Positions 8,828-20,746 are shown, counted from the first letter of the stretch. The stretch is DNA of 64,000 nucleotides from an uncultured Flavobacteriaceae bacterium (GCA_947494695.1 CANLWB010000008.1:1-64000), one strand, 5' to 3'. Numbers and translations: made by a program. Notes: a model not told the origin generated them from the sequence alone.

Positions 8828-11800
8828 AATTATAATTCAATTCTTGTTTTACTTGCATCATTTCATCGAATTCCTCTTTAGAACCTACAATGATATCAGA
8901 ATAATTTCTCATACCGGTTCCTGCAGGGATTCTATGTCCTACAATTACATTTTCTTTCAATCCTTCTAAGTTATCCACTTTACCTGCAACTGCTGCTTCA
9001 TTAAGCACTTTAGTCGTTTCCTGGAACGATGCTGCAGAAATAAATGATTTCGTTTGAAGTGATGCTCTTGTAATACCTTGTAATATCGGTGTAGCTGTAG
9101 CCGGCTTAGCGTCTCTAGCTTCAACAAGTGCTTTGTCTTCTCTACGTAGAATTGAATTCTCGTCTCTTAATTCACGTGGCGTAATAATTTGACCTGCCTT
9201 TAAACTCGTTGAGTCTCCGGCATCTTCAATGACTTTCATTCCGAAAATGTCGTCATTTTCTTTAATGAAATCCGCTTTGTGAGCCAATTGATCTTCTAAG
9301 AAGATCGTATCTCCAGAATCAATAATTCGTACTTTACGCATCATCTGTCTTACAACAACTTCGAAGTGTTTATCGTTAATCTTTACACCTTGTAAACGGT
9401 ATACTTCCTGCACCTCGTTTACTAAGTATTGTTGTACTGCTGATGGTCCTTTAATATTTAAAATATCGTTTGGCGTGATAGAACCGTCAGAAAGTGGCAT
9501 ACCTGCTTTTACATAATCATTTTCTTGTACAAGAATTTGATTCGATAACTTAACGAGGTATTTCTTAATCTCACCAACTTTAGATTCAACAATAATTTCA
9601 CGGTTACCTCTTTTAATTTTCCCAAAAGAAACAACTCCATCAATCTCACTAACAACTGCAGGGTTTGAAGGGTTACGTGCTTCGAATAACTCTGTTACAC
9701 GAGGTAGACCTCCGGTAATATCACCAGCCTTGGCAGACTTACGTGGTATCTTCACTAAAACTTTACCAACTTTAATTTTATCACCATCGTCAATCATAAG
9801 GTGGGCTCCTACTGGTAAGTTATAAGAACGTATCGTCTCTCCATTGGCATCTTCAATATGTAGTGTTGGAATAAGTTTCTTATTTCTAGATTCTGAAATT
9901 ACTTTTTCCTGGAAGCCTGTTTGCTCATCAATTTCAACTTGATACGTAATCCCTTGTTCTATATTTTCATATTTAACTTTTCCAGCAAATTCTGAAATAA
10001 TAACACCGTTATATGGATCCCAAGCACAGACAACGTCTCCTTTGCTTAATTGATCACCATTCTTAATGTAAATATATGAACCGTAAGGGATATTATTTGT
10101 ACTTAATACAATTCCGGTCTTTTTATCTGTAAGTTTAATTTCAGATGTTCTTGAGATTACAATATCTACAACGTTTCCATCTCCATCTTCTCCCTTAACT
10201 GTTTTTAAATCTTCTATTTCGGCAATACCGTCAAATTTAACAGCTAATTTATTCTCTTCTGAAATGTTACCTGCAATACCACCTACGTGGAATGTACGAA
10301 GCGTTAACTGCGTTCCTGGCTCTCCAATAGATTGTGCGGCAACCACACCAACAGCTTCTCCTCTTTGTACCATCTTACCAGTCGCTAAATTACGTCCGTA
10401 ACATTTCGCACAAATTCCCTGTAACGCCTCACATGTTAATGCAGAACGCACTTCTATACTTTCTATTGGTGAATCACCAATAGCTTTTGCGATGTCATCT
10501 TCGATTAATTGACCAGTAGACACTAACAATTCTTCTGTTAGTGGGTTGTAAACATCATTTAGAGATACACGTCCAACGATTCTCTCTTCAAGTGTTTCAA
10601 CAACTTCATCATTTTTCTTTAGTGGTGATACTTCTACCCCTCTTAGTGTACCACAATCATCTGTGTTAATAATAACATCTTGTGATACATCTACCAGACG
10701 ACGTGTTAAGTAACCTGCATCTGCCGTTTTAAGAGCCGTATCTGCAAGTCCTTTACGTGCACCGTGCGTTGAGATAAAGTATTCTAAAATTGAAAGTCCT
10801 TCTTTAAAGTTAGAAAGGATCGGGTTTTCAATAATTTCTCCACCACCTGCGTTAGATTTTTTAGGCTTGGCCATTAATCCACGCATACCAGTAAGCTGAC
10901 GAATCTGTTCTTTCGATCCACGAGCTCCTGAATCAAGCATCATAAATACTGAGTTAAACCCTTGTTGATCTTCACGAATACGCTTCATAGATAACTCGGT
11001 TAACTCGGCATTGGTAGATGTCCATATATCAATTACCTGGTTATAACGCTCGTTATTGGTAATAAGTCCCATGTTATAATTACCCATAATACCATCAACT
11101 AAACCGTTGGCTTTATCGATCATACCTTGTTTTTCCGGTGGAATGATAATATCTCCTAAACTGAATGATAATCCTCCTTGGAAGGCAAATTTAAATCCTA
11201 ATGTTCTAATAGCATCTAAGAAATCTGCCGTTTCTGGAACAGAGGTTACTTTAAGAATTCTTCCAATAATATCTCTTAAAGATTTTTTGGTAAGCACCTC
11301 GTTAATATAACCTGCTGCTTGCGGTACATTCTGATTAAATAATACACGTCCAACTGTAGTTTCAACAATGGTAGGAGCTAATTTTCCATCTTCGTTTATA
11401 TCTATGGTTCTTACCTTGATGCCTGCATTTAAGTCTACTCGCTTTTCATTAAAGGCAATAACAACCTCCTCTGAAGAGTAGAATGTTAAACCTTCACCTT
11501 TAATGCTTAATTCTGGAGTCGAATTACGTAATTTGGTCATATAATATAAACCAAGTACCATATCCTGAGAAGGTACGGTTACCGGTGATCCATTAGCAGG
11601 GTTTAGAATATTATGTGATGCCAACATTAATAGCTGACATTCTAATATCGCTTCTGGCCCTAATGGTAAGTGTACTGCCATTTGATCTCCATCGAAATCC
11701 GCATTAAATGCCGTACATACTAATGGGTGTAACTGAATGGCTTTCCCTTCAATTAATTTAGGCTGGAATGCTTGAATTCCTAATCTATGCAAGGTAGGCG

Positions 11801-13127
11801 CACGGTTTAGTAATACTGGATGTCCTTTAAGAACATTTTCCAAGATATCCCAAACCACTGGCTCTCTTTTGTCTATAATTTTTTTAGCTGACTTTACGGT
11901 CTTAACAATACCTCTTTCTATTAATTTTCTAATTACAAAAGGCTTGTAAAGCTCTGCAGCCATATTCTTTGGTAAACCGCACTCAAATAATTTTAATTCC
12001 GGTCCTACAACAATTACCGAACGCGCCGAGTAATCAACACGTTTTCCAAGTAAGTTTTGACGGAAACGTCCTTGCTTACCTTTTAAGGAATCTGATAACG
12101 ATTTAAGTGGTCTATTAGAGTCTGTTTTTACAGCTGAAGACTTACGTGTATTATCGAATAATGAATCTACAGATTCTTGTAGCATACGTTTTTCGTTACG
12201 CAAGATAACTTCTGGGGCCTTTATCTCAACCAATCTCTTAAGACGGTTGTTACGGATAATTACCCTTCTGTACAAGTCATTTAAATCAGAAGTCGCAAAA
12301 CGTCCACCATCCAATGGCACTAACGGGCGTAATTCTGGTGGAATAATTGGAATAACCTTCATGATCATCCACTCTGGACGATTTTCTCTATTGTTATTAG
12401 ATTCACGTAATGATTCTACAACTTGTAAACGCTTTAAAGCTTCAGTTTTACGTTGTTTAGACGTCTCTGTATTTGCTTTATGACGCAACTCATAAGATAA
12501 AGACTCTAAATCTATTCTAGCTAATAATTCAATAAGACATTCCGCTCCCATTTTCGCAATGAACTTTTCAGGATCGGTATCGTCTAAATATTGATTTTCC
12601 TGAGGAAGGGCTTCAAGAATATTTAAATACTCTTCTTCTGTTAAGAAATCCATCTTTTGTAATGGTTCCCCTTCTTCATTTTTGGCACCACCGGGTTGAA
12701 TTACTACATAACGTTCGTAGTAAATAATCATATCTAATTTCTTAGATGGCAACCCTAATAAATACCCTATTTTATTTGGTAACGAACGGAAGTACCAAAT
12801 GTGAGCAACAGGAACAACCAAATTAATGTGACCTACTCTGTCTCTACGTACTTTCTTTTCTGTTACTTCTACACCACAACGGTCACAAACGATTCCCTTA
12901 TAGCGAATTCTTTTATATTTACCACAAGCACATTCATAATCCTTTACAGGACCAAAAATACGCTCACAGAACAAACCATCACGTTCTGGTTTATGAGTTC
13001 GATAATTTATAGTTTCCGGCTTTAAAACTTCACCTCTTGATTCCGCCAAAATAGATTCTGGTGATGCTAAACCTATTGAGATTTTATTAAACCTCTTTAC
13101 CGTATTCTTATCTTGTTTTCTTGCCAT
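8826..13127 (-). CDS. rpoC: DNA-directed RNA polymerase subunit beta'
   Basis: A protein of 1433 residues, the usual length for beta' in this phylum. The N-terminal zinc site ([20 protein letters not shown]) is near residues 66-90. The catalytic loop [12 protein letters not shown], whose three aspartates hold the active-site magnesium, is near residue 475. Bridge-helix and trigger-loop sequences follow, and the second cysteine cluster ([13 protein letters not shown]) is present. The start [11 protein letters not shown] fits relatives. It is the last gene of the rpoB-rpoC unit, 78 bp after rpoB's stop, and ends in tandem terminators. No lesions seen. Confidence 0.99.
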   Translation of the reverse strand: MARKQDKNTVKRFNKISIGLASPESILAESRGEVLKPETINYRTHKPERDGLFCERIFGPVKDYECACGKYKRIRYKGIVCDRCGVEVTEKKVRRDRVGHINLVVPVAHIWYFRSLPNKIGYLLGLPSKKLDMIIYYERYVVIQPGGAKNEEGEPLQKMDFLTEEEYLNILEALPQENQYLDDTDPEKFIAKMGAECLIELLARIDLESLSYELRHKANTETSKQRKTEALKRLQVVESLRESNNNRENRPEWMIMKVIPIIPPELRPLVPLDGGRFATSDLNDLYRRVIIRNNRLKRLVEIKAPEVILRNEKRMLQESVDSLFDNTRKSSAVKTDSNRPLKSLSDSLKGKQGRFRQNLLGKRVDYSARSVIVVGPELKLFECGLPKNMAAELYKPFVIRKLIERGIVKTVKSAKKIIDKREPVVWDILENVLKGHPVLLNRAPTLHRLGIQAFQPKLIEGKAIQLHPLVCTAFNADFDGDQMAVHLPLGPEAILECQLLMLASHNILNPANGSPVTVPSQDMVLGLYYMTKLRNSTPELSIKGEGLTFYSSEEVVIAFNEKRVDLNAGIKVRTIDINEDGKLAPTIVETTVGRVLFNQNVPQAAGYINEVLTKKSLRDIIGRILKVTSVPETADFLDAIRTLGFKFAFQGGLSFSLGDIIIPPEKQGMIDKANGLVDGIMGNYNMGLITNNERYNQVIDIWTSTNAELTELSMKRIREDQQGFNSVFMMLDSGARGSKEQIRQLTGMRGLMAKPKKSNAGGGEIIENPILSNFKEGLSILEYFISTHGARKGLADTALKTADAGYLTRRLVDVSQDVIINTDDCGTLRGVEVSPLKKNDEVVETLEERIVGRVSLNDVYNPLTEELLVSTGQLIEDDIAKAIGDSPIESIEVRSALTCEALQGICAKCYGRNLATGKMVQRGEAVGVVAAQSIGEPGTQLTLRTFHVGGIAGNISEENKLAVKFDGIAEIEDLKTVKGEDGDGNVVDIVISRTSEIKLTDKKTGIVLSTNNIPYGSYIYIKNGDQLSKGDVVCAWDPYNGVIISEFAGKVKYENIEQGITYQVEIDEQTGFQEKVISESRNKKLIPTLHIEDANGETIRSYNLPVGAHLMIDDGDKIKVGKVLVKIPRKSAKAGDITGGLPRVTELFEARNPSNPAVVSEIDGVVSFGKIKRGNREIIVESKVGEIKKYLVKLSNQILVQENDYVKAGMPLSDGSITPNDILNIKGPSAVQQYLVNEVQEVYRLQGVKINDKHFEVVVRQMMRKVRIIDSGDTIFLEDQLAHKADFIKENDDIFGMKVIEDAGDSTSLKAGQIITPRELRDENSILRREDKALVEARDAKPATATPILQGITRASLQTKSFISAASFQETTKVLNEAAVAGKVDNLEGLKENVIVGHRIPAGTGMRNYSDIIVGSKEEFDEMMQVKQELNYN

Positions 13128-13159
13128 TTCTTTGTATAGTTATTCAGTGTTCAGTGTTT

Positions 13160-13185
13160 CAGTGCGCAGTGCCAACTGCCGACTG
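13160..13185. repeat. REP-like palindrome between rpoB and rpoC
   Basis: CAGTGCGCAGT, a 4-nt spacer, then ACTGCCGACTG form an imperfect 26-bp palindrome. It is preceded by two further CAGTG units at 13145 and 13152. It fills most of the 78-bp gap between rpoB and rpoC. The form recalls the CAGT/ACTG repeats scattered in Flavobacteriaceae intergenic DNA. It is transcribed with the operon. Confidence 0.55.
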
Positions 13186-13205
13186 ATTACTGCAAACTAT
13201 TTTTA

Positions 13206-16200
13206 TTATTCCTCTAATCTAATATCTAATCCTAATCCTTTCAATTCGTGCATAAGTACATTGAAAGATTCAGGTAGTCCCGGATCTGGCATTGGTTCTC
13301 CTTTAACAATACTTTCGTATGTTTTTGCTCTACCAATTACATCATCAGATTTTACTGTCAGGATCTCACGTAAGGTACTCGATGCTCCATATGCTTCAAG
13401 TGCCCAAACTTCCATCTCTCCAAAACGCTGACCACCAAATTGTGCTTTACCACCTAATGGTTGTTGTGTAATTAATGAGTAAGGTCCTATTGAACGTGCG
13501 TGCATTTTATCATCAACCATATGTCCTAGTTTCAACATGTAGATCACACCTACAGTTGCGGGTTGATCAAAACGCTGACCTGTTCCTCCATCATATAAAT
13601 AAGTATGTCCGTATCTTGGAATTCCAGCTTCGTCTGTAAAACCATTGATCTCATCGATACTTGCTCCATCAAAGATAGGTGTCGCGAACTTACGGTTTAA
13701 CTTCTGTCCTGCCCATCCTAATACAGTTTCATAGATCTGACCAATGTTCATACGTGATGGTACTCCTAATGGATTCAATACGATATCTACAGGTGTTCCA
13801 TCTTCCAAGAACGGCATATCTTCCTGGCGAACAATTCTTGCAACAATACCTTTGTTACCGTGACGTCCTGCCATTTTATCTCCTACTTTAAGCTTACGTT
13901 TCTTAGCGATATAAACCTTAGCTAATTTGATAATTCCTGCCGGTAACTCATCCCCTACTGAAATTGTAAACTTTTCACGTCTTAAAGATCCTTGTAAATC
14001 GTTCTCTTTAATTTTATAATTATGAATTAAATCTGCAACTAATTGGTTGGTATGATCATCGGTTGTCCATTTACCTGACACTAGGTGAGCATAATCATCA
14101 ACGGCATTTAACATTTTAAGTGTGAACTTTTTACCTTTTGGTAAAACTTCTTCTCCTAAATCATTAAATATTCCTTGAGCGGTTTTTCCGTTTACAATGG
14201 TGAAAAGTTTATCGATTAAAATATTTTTTAAATCGTCAAATTTCGCATCGTAAAGCCCTTCTAATTGTAAGATATCATCTTTATCTTGAGCTCTCTTTCG
14301 CTTATCTTTTACAGCTCTTGCAAATAGTTTCTTTTCAATAACCACACCATTTAACGATGGCGAAGCTTTCAAAGACGCATCTTTTACATCACCTGCTTTA
14401 TCTCCAAAGATTGCACGTAATAGTTTTTCTTCTGGTGTTGGATCTGATTCTCCTTTAGGTGTAATCTTACCAATTAAGATATCGCCAGGCTTAACCTCGG
14501 CTCCAACACGGATCATTCCGTTTTCGTCTAAATCTTTAGTAGCTTCTTCAGAAACGTTAGGAATATCGTTCGTTAACTCTTCATTACCTAACTTGGTATC
14601 TCTAACTTCTAAAGAATATTCATCAATATGAATAGATGTAAAGATATCTTCACGCACTACTTTTTCAGAAATCACAATCGCATCCTCAAAGTTGTACCCT
14701 TTCCATGGCATGAAGGCCACTTTCATATTTCTACCAAGGGCTAGCTCTCCTTTTTGTGTAGCATATCCTTCACATAATACCTGTCCCTTCTGTACTTTAT
14801 CGCCTTTTACAACGATAGGTTTCAGGTTAATAGACGTTCCCTGGTTTGTTTTTCTAAATTTAACTAACTGGTATACTTTAATATCGCTATCAAAGCTTAC
14901 CTTAGCTTCGTCTTCTGTTCTATCGTATTTGATTCTAATTTCATTTGAATCTACGTACTCAACAACTCCATGTCCTTCTGCATTTACCAATACTCTTGAA
15001 TCTGAAGCTACCTGACGTTCTAAACCGGTTCCTACAATAGGTGAATCTGGTCTTAATAAAGGTACAGCCTGACGCATCATGTTTGATCCCATCAATGCAC
15101 GGTTCGCATCATCATGTTCTAAGAATGGAATTAATGATGCCGAAATAGATGATATCTGGTTTGGTGCCACATCTGTATAGTTTACAGATGCCGGATCGAT
15201 TACAGGAAAATCACCTTCCATACGAGCAATTACCTTATCATGCAAAATTTTACCATCGTCATCTACTTTTACCGTAGCCTGCGCGATTAGCTTCTCTTCT
15301 TCCTCTTCTGCACTTAAATAAGTAGGTGCATTTTTAATATCTACAACACCGTCTGTTACTTTTCTATATGGGGTTTCGATGAATCCCATTGAATTCACCT
15401 TCGCATATACAGAAAGTGAAGAAATAAGACCAATATTTGGTCCCTCTGGTGTTTCAATTGGACATAAACGTCCGTAGTGTGTATAGTGTACATCACGAAC
15501 CTCGAAACCTGCTCTTTCACGAGATAAACCTCCTGGTCCTAATGCTGATAAACGACGTTTGTGAGTGATCTCTGCCAATGGATTTGTTTGATCCATAAAC
15601 TGAGATAACTGGTTCGTACCAAAGAATGAGTTAATTACCGATGATAATGTCTTTGCATTAATCAAATCGATTGGTGTAAAGACTTCATTATCACGAACGT
15701 TCATACGCTCACGAATGGTACGTGCCATACGTGCTAATCCAACTCCAAACTGTTGAGATAACTGTTCACCTACTGTACGTACACGACGGTTTGATAAGTG
15801 ATCAATATCATCAATCTCTGCTTTAGAGTTAATAAGCTCGATTAAATATTTTATAATGGTAATGATATCTTCTTTGGTAAGCACTTGCTTATCCATACCA
15901 ATATCAAGACCCAATTTTTTATTCATTCTATAACGTCCCACTTCTCCTAAAGAGTAACGTTGGTCTGAGAAGAATAACTTATCTATAATACCACGTGCTG
16001 TTTCCTCATCTGGCGGCTCAGCATTACGCAATTGTCTATAGATATGTTCAACAGCCTCTTTTTCAGAGTTTGTTGGATCCTTTTGAAGCGTATTATGGAT
16101 AATGGCGTAATCCCCTTGCTCTGAACTTTCTTTATGTAAAAGAATGGTCTTAACATCGGCTTCAATAATTTCTTCTATATTTTCTTTATCTAAAATCGTA

Positions 16201-17018
16201 TCACGATCCAATACAATTTCATTTCTTTCGATAGATACTACCTCTCCTGTATCCTCATCCACGAAATCTTCGTGCCATGTGTTTAATACACGAGCTGCTA
16301 ATTTTCTACCTAAATATTTCTTTAATCCGGATTTAGATACTTTAACCTCTTCAGCAAGATCAAAAATTTCTAAGATATCCTTATCACGTTCAAAACCGAT
16401 GGCTCTGAATAAAGTTGTTACAGGTAACTTTTTCTTTCTATCAATGTAAGCATACATCACCTGATTGATATCTGTAGCAAATTCAATCCAGGATCCCTTG
16501 AAAGGGATAACCCTAGCGGAATATAATTTTGTTCCATTAGCATGGAAAGATTGTCCGAAGAACACCCCTGGTGAACGGTGTAATTGGGAAACAACCACAC
16601 GTTCGGCTCCGTTGATTACAAATGTACCACTAGGTGTCATATAAGGTATCGTTCCTAAGTACACATCTTGAACAATGGTCTCGAAATCCTCATGTTCAGG
16701 GTCTGTACAATATAACTTTAACCTGGCTTTTAGGGGCACACTATAAGTAAGTCCTCTTTCTATACATTCATCTATGGCATATCTGGGAGGGTCTACGAAG
16801 TAATCTAAAAATTCTAAAACGAATTGATTACGGGAGTCTGTGATAGGGAAGTTTTCCATGAAGGTGTTATAAAGACCTTCATCACCTCTTTCTTCAGATT
16901 TTGTTTCTAACTGGAAAAAATCCTGAAAGGATTTAATCTGAATATCCAGGAAGTCAGGATATTCTGTTCTATTTACAATAGAGGAGAAATTTAATCTTTC
17001 AGCTTGTGTTAATAACAT
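13206..17018 (-). CDS. rpoB: DNA-directed RNA polymerase subunit beta
   Basis: A protein of 1270 residues, standard for the phylum. I take the ATG at 17018 as the start; a TTG one codon earlier would give a MetMet start but is less likely. The rifampicin region ([27 protein letters not shown]) near residue 475 carries the wild-type Asp, His and Ser positions linked to rifampicin sensitivity. Conserved segments such as [17 protein letters not shown] and the C-terminal [24 protein letters not shown] are intact. A tandem hairpin region separates it from rplL, and rpoC follows after 78 bp. Confidence 0.99.
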   Translation of the reverse strand: MLLTQAERLNFSSIVNRTEYPDFLDIQIKSFQDFFQLETKSEERGDEGLYNTFMENFPITDSRNQFVLEFLDYFVDPPRYAIDECIERGLTYSVPLKARLKLYCTDPEHEDFETIVQDVYLGTIPYMTPSGTFVINGAERVVVSQLHRSPGVFFGQSFHANGTKLYSARVIPFKGSWIEFATDINQVMYAYIDRKKKLPVTTLFRAIGFERDKDILEIFDLAEEVKVSKSGLKKYLGRKLAARVLNTWHEDFVDEDTGEVVSIERNEIVLDRDTILDKENIEEIIEADVKTILLHKESSEQGDYAIIHNTLQKDPTNSEKEAVEHIYRQLRNAEPPDEETARGIIDKLFFSDQRYSLGEVGRYRMNKKLGLDIGMDKQVLTKEDIITIIKYLIELINSKAEIDDIDHLSNRRVRTVGEQLSQQFGVGLARMARTIRERMNVRDNEVFTPIDLINAKTLSSVINSFFGTNQLSQFMDQTNPLAEITHKRRLSALGPGGLSRERAGFEVRDVHYTHYGRLCPIETPEGPNIGLISSLSVYAKVNSMGFIETPYRKVTDGVVDIKNAPTYLSAEEEEEKLIAQATVKVDDDGKILHDKVIARMEGDFPVIDPASVNYTDVAPNQISSISASLIPFLEHDDANRALMGSNMMRQAVPLLRPDSPIVGTGLERQVASDSRVLVNAEGHGVVEYVDSNEIRIKYDRTEDEAKVSFDSDIKVYQLVKFRKTNQGTSINLKPIVVKGDKVQKGQVLCEGYATQKGELALGRNMKVAFMPWKGYNFEDAIVISEKVVREDIFTSIHIDEYSLEVRDTKLGNEELTNDIPNVSEEATKDLDENGMIRVGAEVKPGDILIGKITPKGESDPTPEEKLLRAIFGDKAGDVKDASLKASPSLNGVVIEKKLFARAVKDKRKRAQDKDDILQLEGLYDAKFDDLKNILIDKLFTIVNGKTAQGIFNDLGEEVLPKGKKFTLKMLNAVDDYAHLVSGKWTTDDHTNQLVADLIHNYKIKENDLQGSLRREKFTISVGDELPAGIIKLAKVYIAKKRKLKVGDKMAGRHGNKGIVARIVRQEDMPFLEDGTPVDIVLNPLGVPSRMNIGQIYETVLGWAGQKLNRKFATPIFDGASIDEINGFTDEAGIPRYGHTYLYDGGTGQRFDQPATVGVIYMLKLGHMVDDKMHARSIGPYSLITQQPLGGKAQFGGQRFGEMEVWALEAYGASSTLREILTVKSDDVIGRAKTYESIVKGEPMPDPGLPESFNVLMHELKGLGLDIRLEE

Positions 17019-17053
17019 CAATGGACGGAATTATGATTAAAAAAATAGTTGTG

Positions 17054-17121
17054 TGCGTATCAAATCATTATATACGCAAAATGGTCTAGGTCTTGTCACG
17101 CTTTTTGGCGTGACAGACCTA
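17054..17121 (-). terminator. Tandem hairpins between rplL and rpoB (possible attenuator)
   Basis: Read toward rpoB, a stem of about 14 bp with one bulge (TAGGTCTTGTCACGC 17087-17101 / GCGTGACAGACCTA 17108-17121) is followed by a second stem TGCGTAT / ATACGCA (17054-17078). A U run comes about ten bases later. The position matches the partial terminator known between rplL and rpoB in E. coli. Function here is inferred from place and fold. Confidence 0.55.
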
Positions 17122-17148
17122 AACCTTTATGTGTTTGAGTTGTTAAGC

Positions 17149-17526
17149 TTACTTAAGCTCAACCTCAGCTCCAGCTTCTTCTAAAGATGCTTTTAATCCT
17201 TCTGCTTCGTCTTTAGAAACACCTTCTTTAATTGGGCTTGGTGCATCATCAACTAAACCTTTAGCTTCTTTTAATCCTAAACCAGTTAATTCCTTAACTA
17301 ATTTTACAACAGCTAACTTAGAACCACCAGCTGCTTTTAAGATTACATCAAACTCAGTTTTTTCTTCAGCAGCGTCTCCACCACCTGCAGCAGGACCAGC
17401 AACAGCAACTGCAGCAGCTGCAGCAGGTTCAATACCGTACTCATCTTTTAATATAGTAGCTAACTCATTAACTTCTTTTACAGTTAAGTTAACTAATTGT
17501 TCTGCGAAATCTTTTAAATCTGCCAT
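17149..17526 (-). CDS. rplL: Ribosomal protein L7/L12
   Basis: A protein of 125 residues: N-terminal dimerisation domain, Ala/Gly-rich hinge ([15 protein letters not shown], residues about 36-50), then the factor-binding domain with [35 protein letters not shown]. It forms the stalk that recruits translational GTPases, bound to L10 encoded just upstream. The 65-bp gap to rplJ is A/T-rich. Confidence 0.98.
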   Translation of the reverse strand: MADLKDFAEQLVNLTVKEVNELATILKDEYGIEPAAAAAVAVAGPAAGGGDAAEEKTEFDVILKAAGGSKLAVVKLVKELTGLGLKEAKGLVDDAPSPIKEGVSKDEAEGLKASLEEAGAEVELK

Positions 17527-17591
17527 TTTCTATCGTTTTAATAATTTTTTTTAATAATGATATAATTGTAATAAGTGCGTACTCTTTAATA

Positions 17592-18113
17592 CTATCCTTC
17601 TTTTTCAGATAGTGTTTTAATAATACCAGCAATAGTTCCTCCACCTGATTTAAGAGCAGAAACAACATTCTTAGCAGGAGATTGTAATAATGAAACAATT
17701 TCTCCAATTAATTCATCTTTAGACTTGATATCAACTAACGCGTCTAATTGCTCATCGCCAATATAAACCGCTTCCTCAATAAAAGCTCCTTTTAATAAAG
17801 GTTTCTCTGATTTCTTACGGAAGTTCTTTATAAGCTTTGCTGGTGCATTACCTGTTTCAGAATACATCACAGATGTATTTCCTTTTAAAACTGATGGAAG
17901 CTCACCAAATTCTTTGTCTGATGCCTCCATAGCTTTTTCAAGCAATGTATTCTTAACCACTGCCATTTTTACGTTGGCTTTAAAACAAGCACGACGTAAA
18001 TCTGAGGTTGCCCCTGCATTCAATCCCGAAATATCTGTTAAATAAATATTTGAACTATCAGCTAATTCCGCAGTTAACTCCTCAATTACTTGTGATTTTT
18101 CTTCTCTTGTCAT
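17592..18113 (-). CDS. rplJ: Ribosomal protein L10
   Basis: A protein of 173 residues. The N-terminal part (TREEKSQVIEELTAELADSSNIYLTDISGL) and NTLLEKAMEASD match L10, which anchors L7/L12 dimers and binds 23S rRNA. It lies between rplA (20 bp away) and rplL. No L10 leader-binding site of the enterobacterial type was recognised. Confidence 0.97.
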   Translation of the reverse strand: MTREEKSQVIEELTAELADSSNIYLTDISGLNAGATSDLRRACFKANVKMAVVKNTLLEKAMEASDKEFGELPSVLKGNTSVMYSETGNAPAKLIKNFRKKSEKPLLKGAFIEEAVYIGDEQLDALVDIKSKDELIGEIVSLLQSPAKNVVSALKSGGGTIAGIIKTLSEKEG

Positions 18114-18133
18114 AATAAAAGTATTTTAACTGA

Positions 18134-18823
18134 TTAACCAATTTTAGGATCAACAGCAACACTAGGACTCATCGTACTAGACATAAATATGCTTTTCACA
18201 TAGGTCCCTTTTGCAGTTGTTGGTTTCAATTTCATTAATGTCTGTAATAATTCGTTTGCATTACCTGCAATCTTATCAGCACTAAATGATGCTTTTCCTA
18301 TAGCAGCATGTACAATCCCAGTTTTATCAACTTTAAAGTCAATTTTACCAGCCTTTACTTCTGTTACAGCTTTAGCCACATCCATAGTTACTGTTCCTGT
18401 CTTTGGGTTTGGCATTAAACCACGAGGACCTAATACACGACCTAATGGACCTAATTTACCCATAACACTTGGCATTGTAATAATAACGTCTACATCTGTC
18501 CAACCACTCTTGATTTTATCAAGGTACTCGTCTAAACCAACGTAATCTGCCCCAGCTTCTTTAGCTTCTGCTTCTTTGTCTGGAGTTACTAATGCCAATA
18601 CTTTCATATCTTTACCAGTACCGTGTGGAAGAGATACAACACCTCTTACCATTTGATTTGCTTTTCTAGGATCTACTCCTAAACGCACAGCTAAGTCAAT
18701 AGATGCATCAAATTTAGTACTTGTAATTTCTTTTATTAATGCCGATGCTTCATCAACAGAATAAAGTTTTCCTTTTTCTATTTTTGCTGCAGCCTCTTTT
18801 TGCTTTTTTGTTAATCTTGCCAT
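18134..18823 (-). CDS. rplA: Ribosomal protein L1
   Basis: A protein of 229 residues with L1 signatures [31 protein letters not shown] and [11 protein letters not shown]. It forms the mobile L1 stalk near the E site. It lies 19 bp after rplK and 20 bp before rplJ, clearly co-transcribed. Confidence 0.98.
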   Translation of the reverse strand: MARLTKKQKEAAAKIEKGKLYSVDEASALIKEITSTKFDASIDLAVRLGVDPRKANQMVRGVVSLPHGTGKDMKVLALVTPDKEAEAKEAGADYVGLDEYLDKIKSGWTDVDVIITMPSVMGKLGPLGRVLGPRGLMPNPKTGTVTMDVAKAVTEVKAGKIDFKVDKTGIVHAAIGKASFSADKIAGNANELLQTLMKLKPTTAKGTYVKSIFMSSTMSPSVAVDPKIG

Positions 18824-18842
18824 TTTTAATGTCTTTTAAAGA

Positions 18843-19280
18843 TTAATTAGGAAACTTCCCTGTAACGGTTATTCCCATAGATCTTGCTGTACCAGCAACC
18901 ATTTTCATAGCAGACTCGATAGTAAATGCATTTAAATCCTGCATTTTGTCTTCTGCAATGGTCTTAACCTGATCCCAAGAAACTTTAGCTACTTTCTTTC
19001 GGTTTGGTTCTCCTGAACCTTTCTTCACCTTGGCCGCTTCTAATAATTGTACTGCAGCTGGAGGAGTTTTGATTACAAAGTCAAATGACTTGTCTTTGTA
19101 AACAGAGATAACAACAGGCAATACTTTACCTTGTTTATCTTGGGTTCTAGCATTAAATTGCTTACAGAACTCCATGATGTTAACTCCAGCAGCACCTAAA
19201 GCGGGTCCAACCGGTGGCGACGGATTCGCAGCACCTCCCCGAACTTGTAACTTAACTACTTTGCCTAATTCTTTTGCCAT
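18843..19280 (-). CDS. rplK: Ribosomal protein L11
   Basis: A protein of 145 residues with the N-terminal [20 protein letters not shown] and the rRNA-binding C-terminal domain ([31 protein letters not shown]). It is part of the GTPase-associated centre. It is the first of the rplKAJL run and follows nusG by 75 bp. Confidence 0.98.
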   Translation of the reverse strand: MAKELGKVVKLQVRGGAANPSPPVGPALGAAGVNIMEFCKQFNARTQDKQGKVLPVVISVYKDKSFDFVIKTPPAAVQLLEAAKVKKGSGEPNRKKVAKVSWDQVKTIAEDKMQDLNAFTIESAMKMVAGTARSMGITVTGKFPN

Positions 19281-19355
19281 TTTAAATAATTTAGTTTGAT
19301 ACGCTTCTTATAAGTTGGAAGCAAAAGAACGCATCTCTATCTAGTGTAACAATTA

Positions 19356-19922
19356 TTATATTTTCTCAACTTGCATATAACTTAACTCTAATGGTGTCTT
19401 TCTTCCAAAAATCTTAACCATCACTTCAAGTTTACGCTTTTCTTCATTTATTTTTTCAATAGTACCATCGAATCCATTAAATGGTCCATCAATTACCTTC
19501 ACAGTTTCTCCTTTCGTGAACGGTATAGCTACATTAGCTGTTTCTTCAACGGTTAACTCATCAACCTTACCTAACATTCTGTTTACTTCAGATTGTCTTA
19601 ATGGCACTGGGTCTCCCCCTTTGGTTTCTCCTAAAAACCCAATAACATTAGTAACCGAACGTATAATATGAGGTACCTCTCCCGTTAGATTTGCCTGAAT
19701 CATAATATAACCTGGAAAAAACACTTTTTCTTTGTGTATCTTTTTTCCATTTCTTATTTGAATCACGCGTTCTGTAGGTACTAATACCTGGTCTACATAA
19801 TCTTGAAGACCTAATCGAGCAATTTCATTCTCGATGTAAGTCTTGATCTTATTTTCCTGACCACTTACAGCTCTAACAACGTACCATTTTTTTTCGCTTA
19901 CTTCAGACATAGAATCAACCAT
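19356..19922 (-). CDS. nusG: Transcription termination/antitermination factor NusG
   Basis: A protein of 188 residues: the NGN domain (KWYVVRAVSGQENKIKTYIENEI ... VFFPGYIMIQ) and a C-terminal KOW domain (FTKGETVKVIDGPFNGFDGTIEKI). It binds RNA polymerase and couples it to ribosomes or Rho. The ATG at 19922 lies 3 bp after the secE stop; an internal ATG four codons in (MSEVSEKKW) is an equally good start. Translational coupling to secE is likely. Confidence 0.97.
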   Translation of the reverse strand: MVDSMSEVSEKKWYVVRAVSGQENKIKTYIENEIARLGLQDYVDQVLVPTERVIQIRNGKKIHKEKVFFPGYIMIQANLTGEVPHIIRSVTNVIGFLGETKGGDPVPLRQSEVNRMLGKVDELTVEETANVAIPFTKGETVKVIDGPFNGFDGTIEKINEEKRKLEVMVKIFGRKTPLELSYMQVEKI

Positions 19923-19925
19923 TAA

Positions 19926-20123
19926 TTATTTAGTAATTAAATCAAAGTAAAAACTCACTACTTTGCTAAATACTGTATCTACTCCCCAAATTGCTAAGGA
20001 GAACAGGATTGAAAACACTGCAACCAAAATTGTTAAGCTCTGTGCTTCGGCCCATGTTGGCCAACTTACATTATTTTTAAGTTCACCAAATGATTCTCTT
20101 ACGTAATTTACAAATCCAGCCAT
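19926..20123 (-). CDS. secE: Preprotein translocase subunit SecE
   Basis: A protein of 65 residues, the short single-span SecE form: an amphipathic N-terminal helix (VNYVRESFGELKNNVSWPTWAEAQ) followed by one membrane segment (LTILVAVFSILFSLAIWGVDTVFS). It clamps SecY. It sits in the classic place between tRNA-Trp and nusG. Confidence 0.96.
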   Translation of the reverse strand: MAGFVNYVRESFGELKNNVSWPTWAEAQSLTILVAVFSILFSLAIWGVDTVFSKVVSFYFDLITK

Positions 20124-20265
20124 TTATTATTTTTTTTTAACACTACGCCTCTATTGTACTTTATACAAGCTTGGCTTCATGTAAACTTAATTTAGAAACT
20201 TTTTGTCCCCAGGATAACATAGATTAAGAGGTCTTTTTCACTTTACCCAGACATTTACTATTATC

Positions 20266-20532
20266 TTACGACTACGTTCAAGGTACACTCACTCAGCATA
20301 AATTTCTCGCTCTTAATACTTCACATCGCACGGGTTGAGAGACTTACTTCGACTACGCTCAGCATAAACTTCTCGCTCTCAATCCTTTCCACATTGCACG
20401 GGTTGAGAGACTCACTTCGACTACGCTCAGCATAAACTTCTCGCTCTCAATCCTTTTCACATCGCACGGGTTGAGAGACTCACTTCGACTACGCTCAGCA
20501 TAAACTTCTCGCTCTCAATCCTTTCCACATTG
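20266..20532. repeat. Tandem 68-bp repeats carrying copies of the tRNA-Trp 3' end
   Basis: The 17-mer GCACGGGTTGAGAGACT recurs at 20328, 20396, 20464 and 20532, with an exact 68-bp period; a degenerate fourth unit precedes at 20266. The last copy is the true 3' end of tRNA-Trp (T-stem plus acceptor strand on the minus strand). The other 50 bp of each unit contain ACTTCGACTACGCTCAGCAT, a REP-like motif. Within a unit TTGAGAG can pair with the CTCTCAA of the tRNA piece, so each forms a long hairpin. The array lies just downstream of the tRNA and before secE. Confidence 0.9.
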
Positions 20533-20605
20533 CACGGGTTGAGAGACTCGAACTCCCGACACCTGGTTTTGGAGACCAGTGCTCTACCAACTGAGCTAAA
20601 CCCGT
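20533..20605 (-). tRNA. tRNA-Trp (CCA)
   Basis: 73 nt. Acceptor ACGGGTT/AACCCGT, D-arm GCTC AGTTGGTA GAGC, anticodon stem-loop CTGGT-CTCCAAA-ACCAG (anticodon CCA), T-arm GGGAG-TTCGAGT-CTCTC, discriminator G. No CCA is encoded. It lies between tuf and secE as in many bacteria; its 3' end has been copied three times just downstream. Confidence 0.96.
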
Positions 20606-20690
20606 ATTTTTAATTATTATCTTTTTTAGTAATGTATACGCTCAAATTTTGAAACTTACCCCTACCAAAGGCAGATATACCTTTAAACAT

Positions 20691-20727
20691 AAGTCAAGGT
20701 ATTCCGATATCCGGAATACCTTAACTT
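20691..20727. terminator. Hairpin after tuf
   Basis: AAGTCAAGGTATTCCG / CGGAATACCTTAACTT, a 16-bp stem with one mismatch and a 5-nt loop, 20 bp past the tuf stop. The T run is on the plus-strand side, so on the minus strand it may act as an RNA-processing or stability hairpin before tRNA-Trp rather than a strong terminator. Confidence 0.55.
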
Positions 20728-20746
20728 TTTATCTGTTTCGACTGTA

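Noticed and set aside
8826-17018. Many frames of 60-107 codons antisense to rpoB and rpoC
   Set aside because: They are shadows of highly conserved coding sequence, with no families, starts or promoters.
20266-20605. Regular 68-bp repeats that could suggest a CRISPR array
   Set aside because: The whole unit is repeated, with no variable spacers and no cas genes; one repeat end is the tRNA-Trp 3' end.
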